A DNA stretch of 64,000 nucleotides, taken from contig CAILKE010000003.1 in NCBI GenBank assembly GCA_903834765.1, positions 1-64,000 on the forward strand, given 5' to 3'. The position numbers and the translations under genes were made by a program. The notes beneath the pieces were generated by a model, which saw only the letters and a list, made by a program, of their open reading frames with translations, was not told the origin of the DNA and did no database searches. The first letter of the stretch is position 1. Every line of letters starts with the position of its first letter. Of the stretch, positions 35,668-45,170 are shown one piece after another. Source of the DNA: an uncultured Bacteroidota bacterium. GTDB lineage: Bacteria; Bacteroidota; Bacteroidia; B-17B0; Aurantibacillaceae.

Positions 35668-38600
35668 ATGCAATCCAAAAACTTCATCGTTTATAAGTCA
35701 TCTGCAGGTAGCGGTAAAACATTTACTCTTGTAAAAGAATATTTAAAATTAGCATTAGTAAATAAGACAAGTTTAACGAAAGACTATAAAGGCATATTAG
35801 CGATAACCTTTACGAATAAAGCGGCTTCAGAAATGAAATGGCGCATTATTAAAGCATTAAAAGAAATCAGTACAGATAGTAATACGACTCTAACCGATTT
35901 AGTTGCCAAGGAATTAACTATTAAATCTTCGGAATTAAAGAATAGGGCTGAAACAGTTCTGACCGACATTTTACACAACTATTCCGATTTCTCTATTGGA
36001 ACTATAGATAGCTTTACTCATCGCATCATCAGAACATTCGCCTTAGATTTGAAATTACCCATTAATTTTCAAATAGAATTAGATGTCGAATTAGTATTTA
36101 AAAAAGTAATTTCTTTACTTATTAATAATTTAGGTAAAGACAAATTAATTACTGATTATTTAGTTTCTTTTTCATTGGAGCAAGTTGAAGAAAATAAAAG
36201 TTGGGACCCTGAAGCATCGCTTATTGAGTTCATTAAAGAAATAAATAAAGAAGGTGTTGGCGAATTAATTCATCAGCTTCATTCGTTTAACATTTCTGAT
36301 TTTGAAAATATAAAAAATCAACTGCAATCTGTAGTTAAAGAATACGAGAAAACACTCAAAGAAAATGGAGAAAAGGCTCTTAAATTAATTAACGATAAAG
36401 GATTAAAAGGAGAGAGTTTTGCAAATGGAGATAAAGGAATCTACAATTTTTACCATAAATTAATTAAGCTAGAGAAAATTTCTATAACAGATTTATTTAT
36501 ACCAACTGTTATTAAAACCTTAACTGAAGATAAATGGCATTCGGCAAAGGCTACTGCTGATGATAAGCAAGCTATAGATTCCATTAAGTCAGAACTTACA
36601 AATATTACTTTATTTATTGAAAATTATCTAAAAGCGAATGAACAGCGTTATAATGTATTTAAACTAATTGACAAAAACATTTATGCCATGGGCTTGGTTA
36701 ATGAATTAGCCAAGCTTACAGAAGAGTATAAGCAAGATGAAAATATTTTATTTATTTCGGAGTTTAATGAGCGAATAGCAGAAGTTGTTAATGAAGAGCC
36801 TACGCCATTTATTTTTGAAAGATTGGGTGATAAATACAACCATTTTTTATTAGATGAGTTTCAGGACACATCAGGCATGCAATGGAAGAATATGCTGCCA
36901 TTAATAGATGATTCTTTAGGTAAAGGGAAATTGAATTTAATAGTAGGGGATGGTAAGCAATCCATATATCGTTGGCGGAATGCAGATGTTGAGCAATTTG
37001 TAAATTTACCATTTATTAATTCTGGAAAGAAAAATCAACTATTAATTGAAAGAGAAGATTCACTTATTAGAAATTTTAGAGAAGAAGTTTTAAATAAAAA
37101 TTACCGAAGTGAATCGGTTATTGTGAAATTTAATAATAGTTTGTTTGAGTATTTATCAAATACCATTTTAAACGAAGGCAATAAAAAAATATACCATAAT
37201 CAATTACAAGATTTTAAAGAGAGCGATGAAGGTTATGTAAGTATTGATTTTCCTGAGTTAGTAGACGATGATAGAGATGAAACGAATTTAGATTATATAC
37301 ACACATATATAAAGCAAGCTCAAGCTGACGAATACAAATATGCAGATATTTGTATCATCGTTAGAACAAATACACAAGGTAATACTATTGCCAATTACTT
37401 GATAGAACAGGGTATTCCGGTAGTATCTAATGAATCATTGTTACTTAATAATGCTAATGAAGTAACGGTTATATTATCCTTTTTGAAATATGTTTCTAAT
37501 CAAAAAGATCTCGTTTCAGCTTCTGTTATTATAAATTATTTATTTAAAAATAATTTTTGTAATGAGGAACAATACATCATTTTTTTAAGGGAATTAAATT
37601 CGTTAAGGCCTAAAACTTTATTTAAACTTTTAAATGAATGTAAGTTAACGGTTGATGTTTTAAAAATCACCTCATCTAATTTATTTGATTGCTGTTTAGA
37701 GATTATAAATACATTAAGTTTAAATAAAAAAAATCCGCAATACGTTCGCTTCTTTTTGGACGAAATATTATTTTATCTTCAATCTAACACATCTAATATT
37801 AAATTGTTTTTAGATTGGTGGGAAAGAAGATGTTCTAAAGCTTCTGTAGTTATTCCAGAAGGTATCAATGCCGTCAATATTATGACTATTCATGCATGCA
37901 AAGGTTTAGAGTTTCCAATAGTTATTACACCGTATTTAGCATGGGGAATTGAAAAACCTCAATCTGTATGGGTTAGTGTTGATGAAGTAGGACTTGATTT
38001 ACCTGTAGCACTTATAAATACAACCAAAGAAGCTGATGTAACAATTTATAAGGAAATTGCTGAACACGAAAGACAACAACAAACATTAGATAGTTTAAAT
38101 TTATTGTATGTAGATTTTACAAGAGCGGTTGATCGTTTACATATTATTTCTCCCTTACCAAAAAAATTAGCAGAGAAAAATATTCATACATGGTTACAAA
38201 ATTTCGCTTCTAATCAAGCTCATTTTGATATAGAAAAACGACAATTAGTATTTGGAGAATTAAAGAAAAAAATATCTGAAAACATTGCTAAAAAAGGTTT
38301 AGAACAATTACCAATTGATCAATTACAGTTTAGTAGCAATAAGCATTTAGTCAAAATAAAAGGAGCTTCAACCTATAATTCTAATGAAGAAATTAACAAA
38401 GCACGTGAATATGGAATTTTAGTGCATTATATTTTATCTCAAATAAAAACTTTAGAGGATATTGATTCTGTTGTTTTAAATTCAGTGTTAAGTGGCGATG
38501 TGACTGATGCTGAAGCAGAGAAAATGAAAACTGATATTAAACATATTTTGTCTATCAAGTCTATTTCTAGGTACTTCGAAAAAGGAGTAGAAGTGAAAAA

Positions 38601-38826
38601 TGAATTAGAAATATTAACACAATTAGGAACGATATTACGTCCTGACAGGGTTGTTATTACTGATAATAATGCTGTTGTTATAGATTATAAAACAGGAAAA
38701 AAGAATGCTCAAAAATATCATTCGCAAATGCAGGATTATGAGCAAGCCTTATTGAGTTTAGGTTATTCATCTGTAAAAAAAATATTACTTTACATACACG
38801 AACAAGAAGTGGAAGTGTTGAGTTAA
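35668..38826 (+). CDS. AddA/RecB-like helicase-nuclease
   Basis: This 1052-residue UvrD-type superfamily 1A helicase has a C-terminal nuclease. Walker A is SSAGSGKTFT (11-20). The DEFQDTS motif near 396-402 is the Walker B of this family. GDGKQSIYRWRNADVEQF, NYRSE, MTIHACKGLEFP and LNLLYVDFTRAVDRLH are helicase motifs III-VI. The end has a PD-(D/E)XK nuclease (DRVVITDNNAVVIDYKTGKK near 990-1010). It should act in double-strand break resection. AddA normally pairs with AddB, and no addB-like gene lies next to it, so its partner must be elsewhere or absent. Confidence 0.85.
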   Translation: MQSKNFIVYKSSAGSGKTFTLVKEYLKLALVNKTSLTKDYKGILAITFTNKAASEMKWRIIKALKEISTDSNTTLTDLVAKELTIKSSELKNRAETVLTDILHNYSDFSIGTIDSFTHRIIRTFALDLKLPINFQIELDVELVFKKVISLLINNLGKDKLITDYLVSFSLEQVEENKSWDPEASLIEFIKEINKEGVGELIHQLHSFNISDFENIKNQLQSVVKEYEKTLKENGEKALKLINDKGLKGESFANGDKGIYNFYHKLIKLEKISITDLFIPTVIKTLTEDKWHSAKATADDKQAIDSIKSELTNITLFIENYLKANEQRYNVFKLIDKNIYAMGLVNELAKLTEEYKQDENILFISEFNERIAEVVNEEPTPFIFERLGDKYNHFLLDEFQDTSGMQWKNMLPLIDDSLGKGKLNLIVGDGKQSIYRWRNADVEQFVNLPFINSGKKNQLLIEREDSLIRNFREEVLNKNYRSESVIVKFNNSLFEYLSNTILNEGNKKIYHNQLQDFKESDEGYVSIDFPELVDDDRDETNLDYIHTYIKQAQADEYKYADICIIVRTNTQGNTIANYLIEQGIPVVSNESLLLNNANEVTVILSFLKYVSNQKDLVSASVIINYLFKNNFCNEEQYIIFLRELNSLRPKTLFKLLNECKLTVDVLKITSSNLFDCCLEIINTLSLNKKNPQYVRFFLDEILFYLQSNTSNIKLFLDWWERRCSKASVVIPEGINAVNIMTIHACKGLEFPIVITPYLAWGIEKPQSVWVSVDEVGLDLPVALINTTKEADVTIYKEIAEHERQQQTLDSLNLLYVDFTRAVDRLHIISPLPKKLAEKNIHTWLQNFASNQAHFDIEKRQLVFGELKKKISENIAKKGLEQLPIDQLQFSSNKHLVKIKGASTYNSNEEINKAREYGILVHYILSQIKTLEDIDSVVLNSVLSGDVTDAEAEKMKTDIKHILSIKSISRYFEKGVEVKNELEILTQLGTILRPDRVVITDNNAVVIDYKTGKKNAQKYHSQMQDYEQALLSLGYSSVKKILLYIHEQEVEVLS

Positions 38827-38852
38827 ATTTTTAATAAGATATAAGTTGTAAT

Positions 38853-39494
38853 TTATTTCTTGGCAAATTTGTTTTTAGCAACCGAAATTAAAATAGGAAG
38901 AACTGAAACTCCAACAATACCAATACAAACAATATCAACGTGTTTTGCTATAATATCGACATTACCTAGTAAATAGCCCGCAGTTAATAAACTTCCAATC
39001 CACAAAACTCCACCAATTACGTCGAATAATAAATATTTTTTATAATCCATTTTTCCAATGCCTGCTGCGAAAGGGGCAAAGGTTCTTACAAACGGAACAA
39101 AGCGCGCCATGATAATGGCTTTAGTTCCATGCTTTTCAAAAAAGACATGCGTATTATCGAGATATTCTTTTTTTACTAAAGCTTTACCTTTTAGTTTGAA
39201 GTCGAATATTTTAATTCCTATTTTTCTGCCTATCCAGTAATTACAGTTATCTCCTAACACCGCGGCAATAAATAATAAAATAAACAAATAATGTAACTCT
39301 AAAAGTCCTTTATGAGCAAATAAACCAGCTAAAAATAACAATGAATCCCCCGGAAGAAAAGGCATCGCCACTAGCCCCGTTTCTATAAAAATAACTAAAA
39401 ACAAAATGGCATATATTGCTGTGCCATAATGTTCAAATATCCATGTAAAGTTTTCGTCAGTTAATGGAAGTAGGTGTTTAAATAATTCAATCAT
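38853..39494 (-). CDS. DedA family membrane protein
   Basis: This 213-residue DedA/Tvp38-type protein is probably a lipid transporter or scramblase affecting membrane homeostasis. Signature stretches are FIETGLVAMPFLPGDSLLFLAGLFA near 36-60 and ARFVPFVRTFAPFAAGIGKM near 138-157. It is a member of a minus-strand run with the rhodanese gene (78 bases upstream), phosphosulfolactate synthase and TPR gene. Confidence 0.9.
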   Translation of the reverse strand: MIELFKHLLPLTDENFTWIFEHYGTAIYAILFLVIFIETGLVAMPFLPGDSLLFLAGLFAHKGLLELHYLFILLFIAAVLGDNCNYWIGRKIGIKIFDFKLKGKALVKKEYLDNTHVFFEKHGTKAIIMARFVPFVRTFAPFAAGIGKMDYKKYLLFDVIGGVLWIGSLLTAGYLLGNVDIIAKHVDIVCIGIVGVSVLPILISVAKNKFAKK

Positions 39495-39516
39495 GTTCTG
39501 TTTCTTGTTATGAGTT

Positions 39517-39557
39517 AAAAGTTTCTAGTTGTTGCTTTCCAACATGAAACTAGAAAC
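39517..39557 (-). terminator. Inverted repeat between rhodanese and DedA genes
   Basis: GTTTCTAGTT (39521-39530) and AACTAGAAAC (39548-39557) form a 10-bp stem, and a short T-run follows on the minus strand. It may weaken transcription between the two genes. Confidence 0.5.
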
Positions 39558-39572
39558 CTCAAATAAATAATA

Positions 39573-39875
39573 TTACAATCCTACTTCGTCAATATAGGCT
39601 AATATACCGCCTTTTAAATTATATAAATTAGTAAAAGCATGTTGAGCTTCTAAGGCATTGATAACTGTAGCACTTCGTTTTCCGCTGCGGCAATGAACCA
39701 CCACTTGTTTGTCTTTTGATATTTTATCAATATTATCCATTATATCTCCCATGGGTATAAGTTCACCGTTAATATTTGCTTCATCAAATTCATATTCTTC
39801 ACGAACATCAATTAATTGAAAATCTTTTTTCTCGTCGATTAATTTTTTTAATTCTAAAACAGTTATTTCTTTCAT
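39573..39875 (-). CDS. Rhodanese-domain sulfurtransferase
   Basis: This 100-residue single-domain rhodanese has the catalytic loop HCRSGKRSA, with C62 as the persulfide-carrying cysteine, and the LIDVREEYEFDEANI block (21-35) of the fold. Such small rhodaneses move sulfane sulfur in cytoplasmic sulfur metabolism or act as sulfide/cyanide detoxifiers. It lies 34 bases downstream of phosphosulfolactate synthase, another sulfur gene, so a link between them is possible but not shown. Confidence 0.88.
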   Translation of the reverse strand: MKEITVLELKKLIDEKKDFQLIDVREEYEFDEANINGELIPMGDIMDNIDKISKDKQVVVHCRSGKRSATVINALEAQHAFTNLYNLKGGILAYIDEVGL

Positions 39876-39909
39876 TATATTTATTATTAGTAATTTGTAT
39901 ATGTTTTTT

Positions 39910-40701
39910 TTAAAATATTTTTTCTTTTATTCCTTCTGGCATATAATTAAAGAAAGTGTCTCCTCTTAAGCCGATGCGAAGTGTTTCTAAAGGAATTACA
40001 TCATCAACACTTATATTACCAACATTTACATTAGCTCCAAATAAATTAATAAAATATACTTGTTGCGCTTTTTGAGGTGTTTCCCATATAATATCAGTTG
40101 GCTTAATTTTATTGGTAATACGAGTAATCAACATACTATGAGCACTACCATTTTTATGAAAAATACCAACAGTTCCGCTTTCTCTTGCTTCGGCAATAAC
40201 TTTAAATGAACCAGCTTCTAATTCGGCTTTCATCATACTTACCCATTTGGCGGGATGAATGATGATTCCTTCTTCTTTAGAACCAACTTCTGAAAGGACT
40301 GTGAAGTTTTTAGCTAAGGTGCTAATGAATTTACATTTACTATCGTGCGCAATGTTAATGCTACCATCAGAAACCTCGGCAGTATCTAAGCCATAAGCAT
40401 CAATAAATTTTTGATACTCATCAAATTTTCCCCGAGCAACAAAGGCTTCGAATAATGTACCGCCTAAGTATGTTTTTATTCCTGCTTTTTGGTAAATTTT
40501 AATTTTTTCTTTCACATGCTTAGATACCAGTGATGTTCCGAAACCAAGCTTTACAAAATCAACATAGTCAGCGTAGCTTTCTACAAAGTCTTCAGCGCTT
40601 TTTAGAGATATCCCCTTATCCATTACCATTGTTATTCCACTTTCGCGAGGCCTTTCAGTGCGTTCAGGTAAATGTGTAAGTGTTACATTATAGTTTGGCA
40701 T
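39910..40701 (-). CDS. Phosphosulfolactate synthase (ComA family)
   Basis: This 263-residue TIM-barrel enzyme is expected to add sulfite to phosphoenolpyruvate to make (2R)-phosphosulfolactate. Visible blocks are the N-terminal PERTERPRESGITMVMDKG (12-30), DFVKLGFGTSLV near 47, YLGGTLFEAFVARGKFDEY near 78, and a C-terminal GLRGDTFFNYMPE. In archaea the product feeds coenzyme M. In this bacterium it could serve sulfolactate or sulfonolipid precursors, which is inference. The next genes in the sulfolactate route are not in the window. It is downstream of the TPR gene by 59 bases. Confidence 0.88.
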   Translation of the reverse strand: MPNYNVTLTHLPERTERPRESGITMVMDKGISLKSAEDFVESYADYVDFVKLGFGTSLVSKHVKEKIKIYQKAGIKTYLGGTLFEAFVARGKFDEYQKFIDAYGLDTAEVSDGSINIAHDSKCKFISTLAKNFTVLSEVGSKEEGIIIHPAKWVSMMKAELEAGSFKVIAEARESGTVGIFHKNGSAHSMLITRITNKIKPTDIIWETPQKAQQVYFINLFGANVNVGNISVDDVIPLETLRIGLRGDTFFNYMPEGIKEKIF

Positions 40702-40760
40702 AGTTGTAATTAGTTTATGTAGTGTTTTATTTTTCTATGTTCATTTTGAATTGGATATAT

Positions 40761-42173
40761 TTATTCTTTATTTTTAAAAGAATGAATAAGTTCCATTACC
40801 AATGGATCATGCTCTAATACAGGTAAATATTCAAGTAATTCAGTATGTTTATTATAATCTAATTCCAGGGCATGTTCTAAAAAAGTCATTCCTTCTTTTT
40901 TTCTTCCGAGTTCCATTTGTAAACCACTCATGCGATAATACAGCTCAGGAGTCTCTGTAAATTTAAGCATCCCCTCTGCTAATATTTTTTCACAATCTTT
41001 ATAATATCCTCCATCATAAAGCAGTTTGGCGTAATCGATGTAAATATCAAAATCATCATATCCAATTTCTATTACTCGCTGATAAGCAGCTGCAGCTTCT
41101 TCTAAAAAGCCTAATTTATGTTGAACCTCACCAAAGACGTACCAATACTCAGCCATATTAGGATTTATCTCTAATGCTTTTTTAATGTAATGAATACTTT
41201 CCGTCATACGGTTTTGGTAATCCAATACAATACCAACACCAAGCCATGCATCTGCATAAGCAGGATCGAGTTTAATTGCACGATTATAATTTACTAAAGC
41301 ATCCTCGTATTGAGTCAAATTTTCGTAACATTCTCCTATATAGTAATATGTACTTGCATCTGGTTCTTCGTGTTTAAATGTTTCTTTATAAACTTCAATG
41401 GCATCAACATATCTGTCTAATTGAGCTAAAGAGTTTGCTTTATTAAAATAAGCTGATGAGAAATCTTCTTTAATTGCTATAGCATAATCATAAGCATCAA
41501 TTGCTTTTTCAAATAAGCTTAATCGATTATAGCTAATGCCTAAATTAAACCATGCAAAGTGATTATAAGGATGCTCCTCAATATAGGTTTCGTAAAAGGT
41601 AATTGCTTCTTCGCTTCTTCCAGTCATTTCAAAGCAAAGAGATAGTTCGTTTAATGCAACATCGTTTTTAGAATTAAACTTAATGGCTTTTTTTAAATAA
41701 TATAAAGCATCGTTTGCTTTTTCAGTATTTAAAAATTCAATTCCAATTGCTACATATACTTCATCTTTAAATTCTGATAAAGGCAATGCTTTTTTATAAT
41801 TTTCAATGGCTTGTTCGCTTAAACCAGTTTGACTGTATATATAACCACGCGTCATATATAATTCACTATTCGTACTTTCAACTTCTTCTATTTCGTTCAA
41901 TAAATCTAAGGCTTCGCGTGTTTTATGCTGAGATGACAAATATTGAGCTAATTTAATTTTTATTGCTGAAGAGTAGGGGTATTGTTCTAGGGCAAAATCC
42001 AAAGCTTTTTTTGCAAGCTCTAAATTAAACCATTGCATATAATAATCTATAATTTCTTCCAGCTCATCAGCATCAAAAAAATAATGAGCACCCGCAGAAA
42101 TCATATCTTCAAAGCGCTTTAAACTTTTTTCAAAATCTTCGTTACTTAATCCATCTCCTTCAAATTCACTCAT
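40761..42173 (-). CDS. Tetratricopeptide repeat protein
   Basis: This 470-residue soluble protein consists almost entirely of TPR units. At least ten 34-residue repeats are seen from about 60 to 430, e.g. NSELYMTRGYIYSQTGLSEQ and AWFNLGISYNRLSLFEKAID. The acidic N-terminus has no signal peptide, so it works in the cytoplasm as a protein-interaction scaffold. It is the first gene of the minus-strand run leading to the sulfonate gene. A -7 element lies 24 bases upstream of its ATG. Confidence 0.85.
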   Translation of the reverse strand: MSEFEGDGLSNEDFEKSLKRFEDMISAGAHYFFDADELEEIIDYYMQWFNLELAKKALDFALEQYPYSSAIKIKLAQYLSSQHKTREALDLLNEIEEVESTNSELYMTRGYIYSQTGLSEQAIENYKKALPLSEFKDEVYVAIGIEFLNTEKANDALYYLKKAIKFNSKNDVALNELSLCFEMTGRSEEAITFYETYIEEHPYNHFAWFNLGISYNRLSLFEKAIDAYDYAIAIKEDFSSAYFNKANSLAQLDRYVDAIEVYKETFKHEEPDASTYYYIGECYENLTQYEDALVNYNRAIKLDPAYADAWLGVGIVLDYQNRMTESIHYIKKALEINPNMAEYWYVFGEVQHKLGFLEEAAAAYQRVIEIGYDDFDIYIDYAKLLYDGGYYKDCEKILAEGMLKFTETPELYYRMSGLQMELGRKKEGMTFLEHALELDYNKHTELLEYLPVLEHDPLVMELIHSFKNKE

Positions 42174-42196
42174 AGATGTTTTCTTTATAATACTTA

Positions 42197-42204
42197 CAAA
42201 TTTA
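42197..42204 (-). promoter_or_regulatory. -7 element TAAATTTG before the TPR gene
   Basis: Read on the minus strand, TAAATTTG lies 23 bases before the ATG of the TPR gene. No TTTG lies at the standard -33 distance. Confidence 0.5.
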
Positions 42205-42426
42205 AGGTTAATAAAACATATTATAAATACTTATTTTTAACAAATAAAATGCTATTTTGTAGAAAAGTAATTCTCAGAACTATAGGGTGTAATTGTATAT
42301 TTGCTAATAGAAAAGATATTAAAGTGATTTGACCAAATATAAAGATTGAAAGGACGAAAGAAATTGATATTTTATTCATGAAAATCTGAGAATATTTACA
42401 AAATTTGCTACAAAAAACACAAAAGT

Positions 42427-43821
42427 ATGACCTTAATAAAAAGTATTTCAGGAATTAGAGGAACTATTGGTGGTAAACCTGGTGATGGATTAAGCCCATT
42501 AGATATCGTTAAATTTGCATCTGCTTATGGTACTTGGATAAAGAGTAATAATCCAACCAAAAAGTCGTCTATCGTTATCGGTAGAGACGCTCGATTATCT
42601 GGCGAAATGGTTAATAATATAGTTTGTGGAACATTAATAGGGTTAGGCATTGATGTGATTGATGTTGGTTTAAGCACAACTCCTACTGTGGAAGTTGCAG
42701 TTACAATGCTTAATGTTGATGGTGGTATTATCCTAACAGCGAGTCATAATCCTAAACAATGGAATGCCCTTAAATTATTAAATAATAAGGGAGAATTTAT
42801 TTCTGATAGTGAAGGAAAATACATTTTAGAATTAGCTGATAATGAAGATTTTTTATACAGTGAGGTAAACGATTTAGGTACATATACACAACGTCATGAT
42901 TTAATCCAATTACACATCGATAAAGTATTGGAATTACCTTATGTGGATGTCGAAGCGATTAAAAAAGCAAACTTTTCTGTAGCGGTTGATGCTGTCAATT
43001 CAAGTGGTGGTATTGTTATACCGATGCTTTTGGAAGCACTTGGTGTAAAAACGATTCATAAAATCCACTGTGAGCCAACAGGTCATTTCGCTCACAATCC
43101 TGAACCATTACCTGAGCATTTGAAAGACTTGTCTGTTGCGGTTATAAAAAATAAAGCTGATGTAGGAATTAGTGTTGACCCAGATGTTGATCGTTTAGCG
43201 CTTGTTTGCGAGGATGGAGAAATGTTTGGAGAAGAATATACCTTAGTTACTGTTGCTGATGCTGTTTTAAATTATCATAAAGGTGGAAACACGGTCTCTA
43301 ATTTATCATCTACCAGAGCTTTACGCGATGTTACTGAAAAATTAGGAGGTTCTTATTCCGCTTCAGCTGTTGGAGAAGTTAATGTAGTAAATATGATGAA
43401 AGCGACTAATGCCATTATTGGCGGCGAAGGTAACGGTGGCGTTATTTTACCCGAAATACATTATGGAAGAGATGCTTTAGTTGGAGTTGCCATCTTTTTA
43501 TCGCATTTAGCAAAATACGGTAAAACAACTTCTATGTTGCGTAAATCATATCCAAACTATCACATCTCTAAAAATAAAATTGAATTAACTCCAGAAATAG
43601 ATGTAGATAAAGTGTTGGTTAGTGTTAAAGATAAATATGCTAAACAACCTGTAAATACAGTAGATGGTGTGAAAATTGAATTTGATAAAGAATGGGTTCA
43701 TTTACGTAAATCAAATACTGAACCAATTATCAGAATATATAGCGAAAGTGAAAGTATGAATACTGCTGATGCCTTAGCCAAAAAAATTATTGAAGATATC
43801 AAGGAAATTATCAAACTCTAA
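42427..43821 (+). CDS. glmM: Phosphoglucosamine mutase/phosphomannomutase family
   Basis: This 464-residue alpha-D-phosphohexomutase has the phosphoserine loop TASHNPKQWNALK with active S106, the metal-binding DPDVDRLAL near 252, and the phosphate-binding RKSNTEPIIRIYSE near the C-terminus. The RKSNTEP ending and the GEGNGGVILP block fit Bacteroidota GlmM, which makes glucosamine-1-phosphate for cell wall synthesis, but phosphomannomutase activity cannot be excluded. It is followed by a tiny lipoprotein gene after 4 bases. Confidence 0.88.
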   Translation: MTLIKSISGIRGTIGGKPGDGLSPLDIVKFASAYGTWIKSNNPTKKSSIVIGRDARLSGEMVNNIVCGTLIGLGIDVIDVGLSTTPTVEVAVTMLNVDGGIILTASHNPKQWNALKLLNNKGEFISDSEGKYILELADNEDFLYSEVNDLGTYTQRHDLIQLHIDKVLELPYVDVEAIKKANFSVAVDAVNSSGGIVIPMLLEALGVKTIHKIHCEPTGHFAHNPEPLPEHLKDLSVAVIKNKADVGISVDPDVDRLALVCEDGEMFGEEYTLVTVADAVLNYHKGGNTVSNLSSTRALRDVTEKLGGSYSASAVGEVNVVNMMKATNAIIGGEGNGGVILPEIHYGRDALVGVAIFLSHLAKYGKTTSMLRKSYPNYHISKNKIELTPEIDVDKVLVSVKDKYAKQPVNTVDGVKIEFDKEWVHLRKSNTEPIIRIYSESESMNTADALAKKIIEDIKEIIKL

Positions 43822-43825
43822 AACA

Positions 43826-43957
43826 ATGTTTATAAAAAAAACCTCGCTATTTATTATGACTTTACTAATGATAGTATTAGTTAGTTCTTGTCATCATCAC
43901 AAAGATTGTAAGGGAAAGCGAAAGCGTGCCAAAACAGGCATGGGTACTTGGTTATAA
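43826..43957 (+). CDS. Very small lipoprotein (43 residues)
   Basis: The ORF encodes MFIKKTSLFIMT..., a hydrophobic segment ending in the lipobox LVSSC (C22). A short tail of 21 residues follows that is rich in His, Lys, Arg (HHHKDCKGKRKRAK) and ends TGMGTWL. It begins 4 bases after the hexosephosphate mutase stop, so they are likely co-transcribed. The function is unknown. The lipobox makes the start and the export likely. The His and Cys residues might bind metal, but that is a guess. Confidence 0.6.
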   Translation: MFIKKTSLFIMTLLMIVLVSSCHHHKDCKGKRKRAKTGMGTWL

Positions 43958-44043
43958 ATCATTGTAATTTTTATCAAATACTCTCGTATTATTTGACATA
44001 ATTATTATTAATTTAGCCTTTCTAAAAACTAAATTACATTCTT

Positions 44044-45117
44044 ATGTCAAAAGTTCATAATTTTAGCGCTGGTCCTGGTATTTTGCCTTCAGAAGTTTTA
44101 AAAGAAGCTTCAGAATCTTGTCTTAATTTCGATAATATGAATTTATCGTTATTAGAAATATCTCATCGTAGTAAAAATTTCGAAGCAGTTATTGATGAAT
44201 CACGTTCTTTAGTAAAAGAATTATTTGAAGTAGGTGACGAATATGAAGTATTGTTTTTAGGAGGCGGAGCTAGCACTCAATTTGCAATGGTGCCATATAA
44301 TTTATTGACAGATACTGGTTATGCTGCTTATGTAAACACAGGTGTTTGGGCTAGCAAAGCCATCAAAGAGTCAAAAATAATTGGTAACACAAAAGTAATT
44401 GCATCTTCAGAAGATACTAATTTCAACTACATTCCCAAAGGATATGAAGTTCCAAAAGATGCTGATTTTTTGCATATTACATCAAACAATACTATTTATG
44501 GGACACAAATGAAAAGCTTTCCTAAAAGCGATGTGCCGGTAGTATGTGATATGAGCTCAGATATTTTTAGTAGAAAAATCAATGCAAAAGACTTTTCTTT
44601 GATTTATGCTGGTGCTCAAAAAAACATGGGACCTGCGGGAAGCACTATGATAATGGTTAAGAAAGATATACTTGGTAAAACTGGCCGTAAAATGTTATCC
44701 ATGTTAGATTACCAAGTGCATATTAAAGGAGGAACGATGTATAATACTCCTCCTGTATTTCCTATATATGTATCGATGCTTACATTACGTTGGTTAAAAA
44801 AACATGGTGGAATTAGCTGGATTGAAAAAATAAATCAACAAAAAGCAGATTTATTATATAATGAGATTGACCGAAATTCTTTATTTATAGGCACTACAGC
44901 TGTTGAAGATAGAAGTAACATGAATGCTTGCTTCTTATTAAAAGATGCTTCACATGAACCTGAGTTTGATAAATTATGGAAAAGTATGGGTATTGATGGT
45001 ATTCGTGGACATCGTGATGTGGGTGGTTACCGCGCATCAATGTATAATGCATTACCAATTGAAAGCGTGCAAGTATTAGTAGATGCAATGAAAGCATTTG
45101 AAACCAAGTTTGCATAA
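44044..45117 (+). CDS. serC: Phosphoserine aminotransferase
   Basis: SerC makes phosphoserine from 3-phosphohydroxypyruvate and glutamate in serine synthesis. It is a class V PLP enzyme of 357 residues, with the N-terminal HNFSAGPGILP (5-15), HRSKNF near 41, and the PLP lysine in AGAQKNMGPAG near 195. The C-terminal GGYRASMYNALP is diagnostic. The typical serA gene is not adjacent. The next gene, on the same strand, encodes an unrelated beta-barrel protein. Confidence 0.97.
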   Translation: MSKVHNFSAGPGILPSEVLKEASESCLNFDNMNLSLLEISHRSKNFEAVIDESRSLVKELFEVGDEYEVLFLGGGASTQFAMVPYNLLTDTGYAAYVNTGVWASKAIKESKIIGNTKVIASSEDTNFNYIPKGYEVPKDADFLHITSNNTIYGTQMKSFPKSDVPVVCDMSSDIFSRKINAKDFSLIYAGAQKNMGPAGSTMIMVKKDILGKTGRKMLSMLDYQVHIKGGTMYNTPPVFPIYVSMLTLRWLKKHGGISWIEKINQQKADLLYNEIDRNSLFIGTTAVEDRSNMNACFLLKDASHEPEFDKLWKSMGIDGIRGHRDVGGYRASMYNALPIESVQVLVDAMKAFETKFA

Positions 45118-45170
45118 ATTTTTTCAAAAAAAACAGGACAATAATAATGTATCATTAACGTTAATCATGA

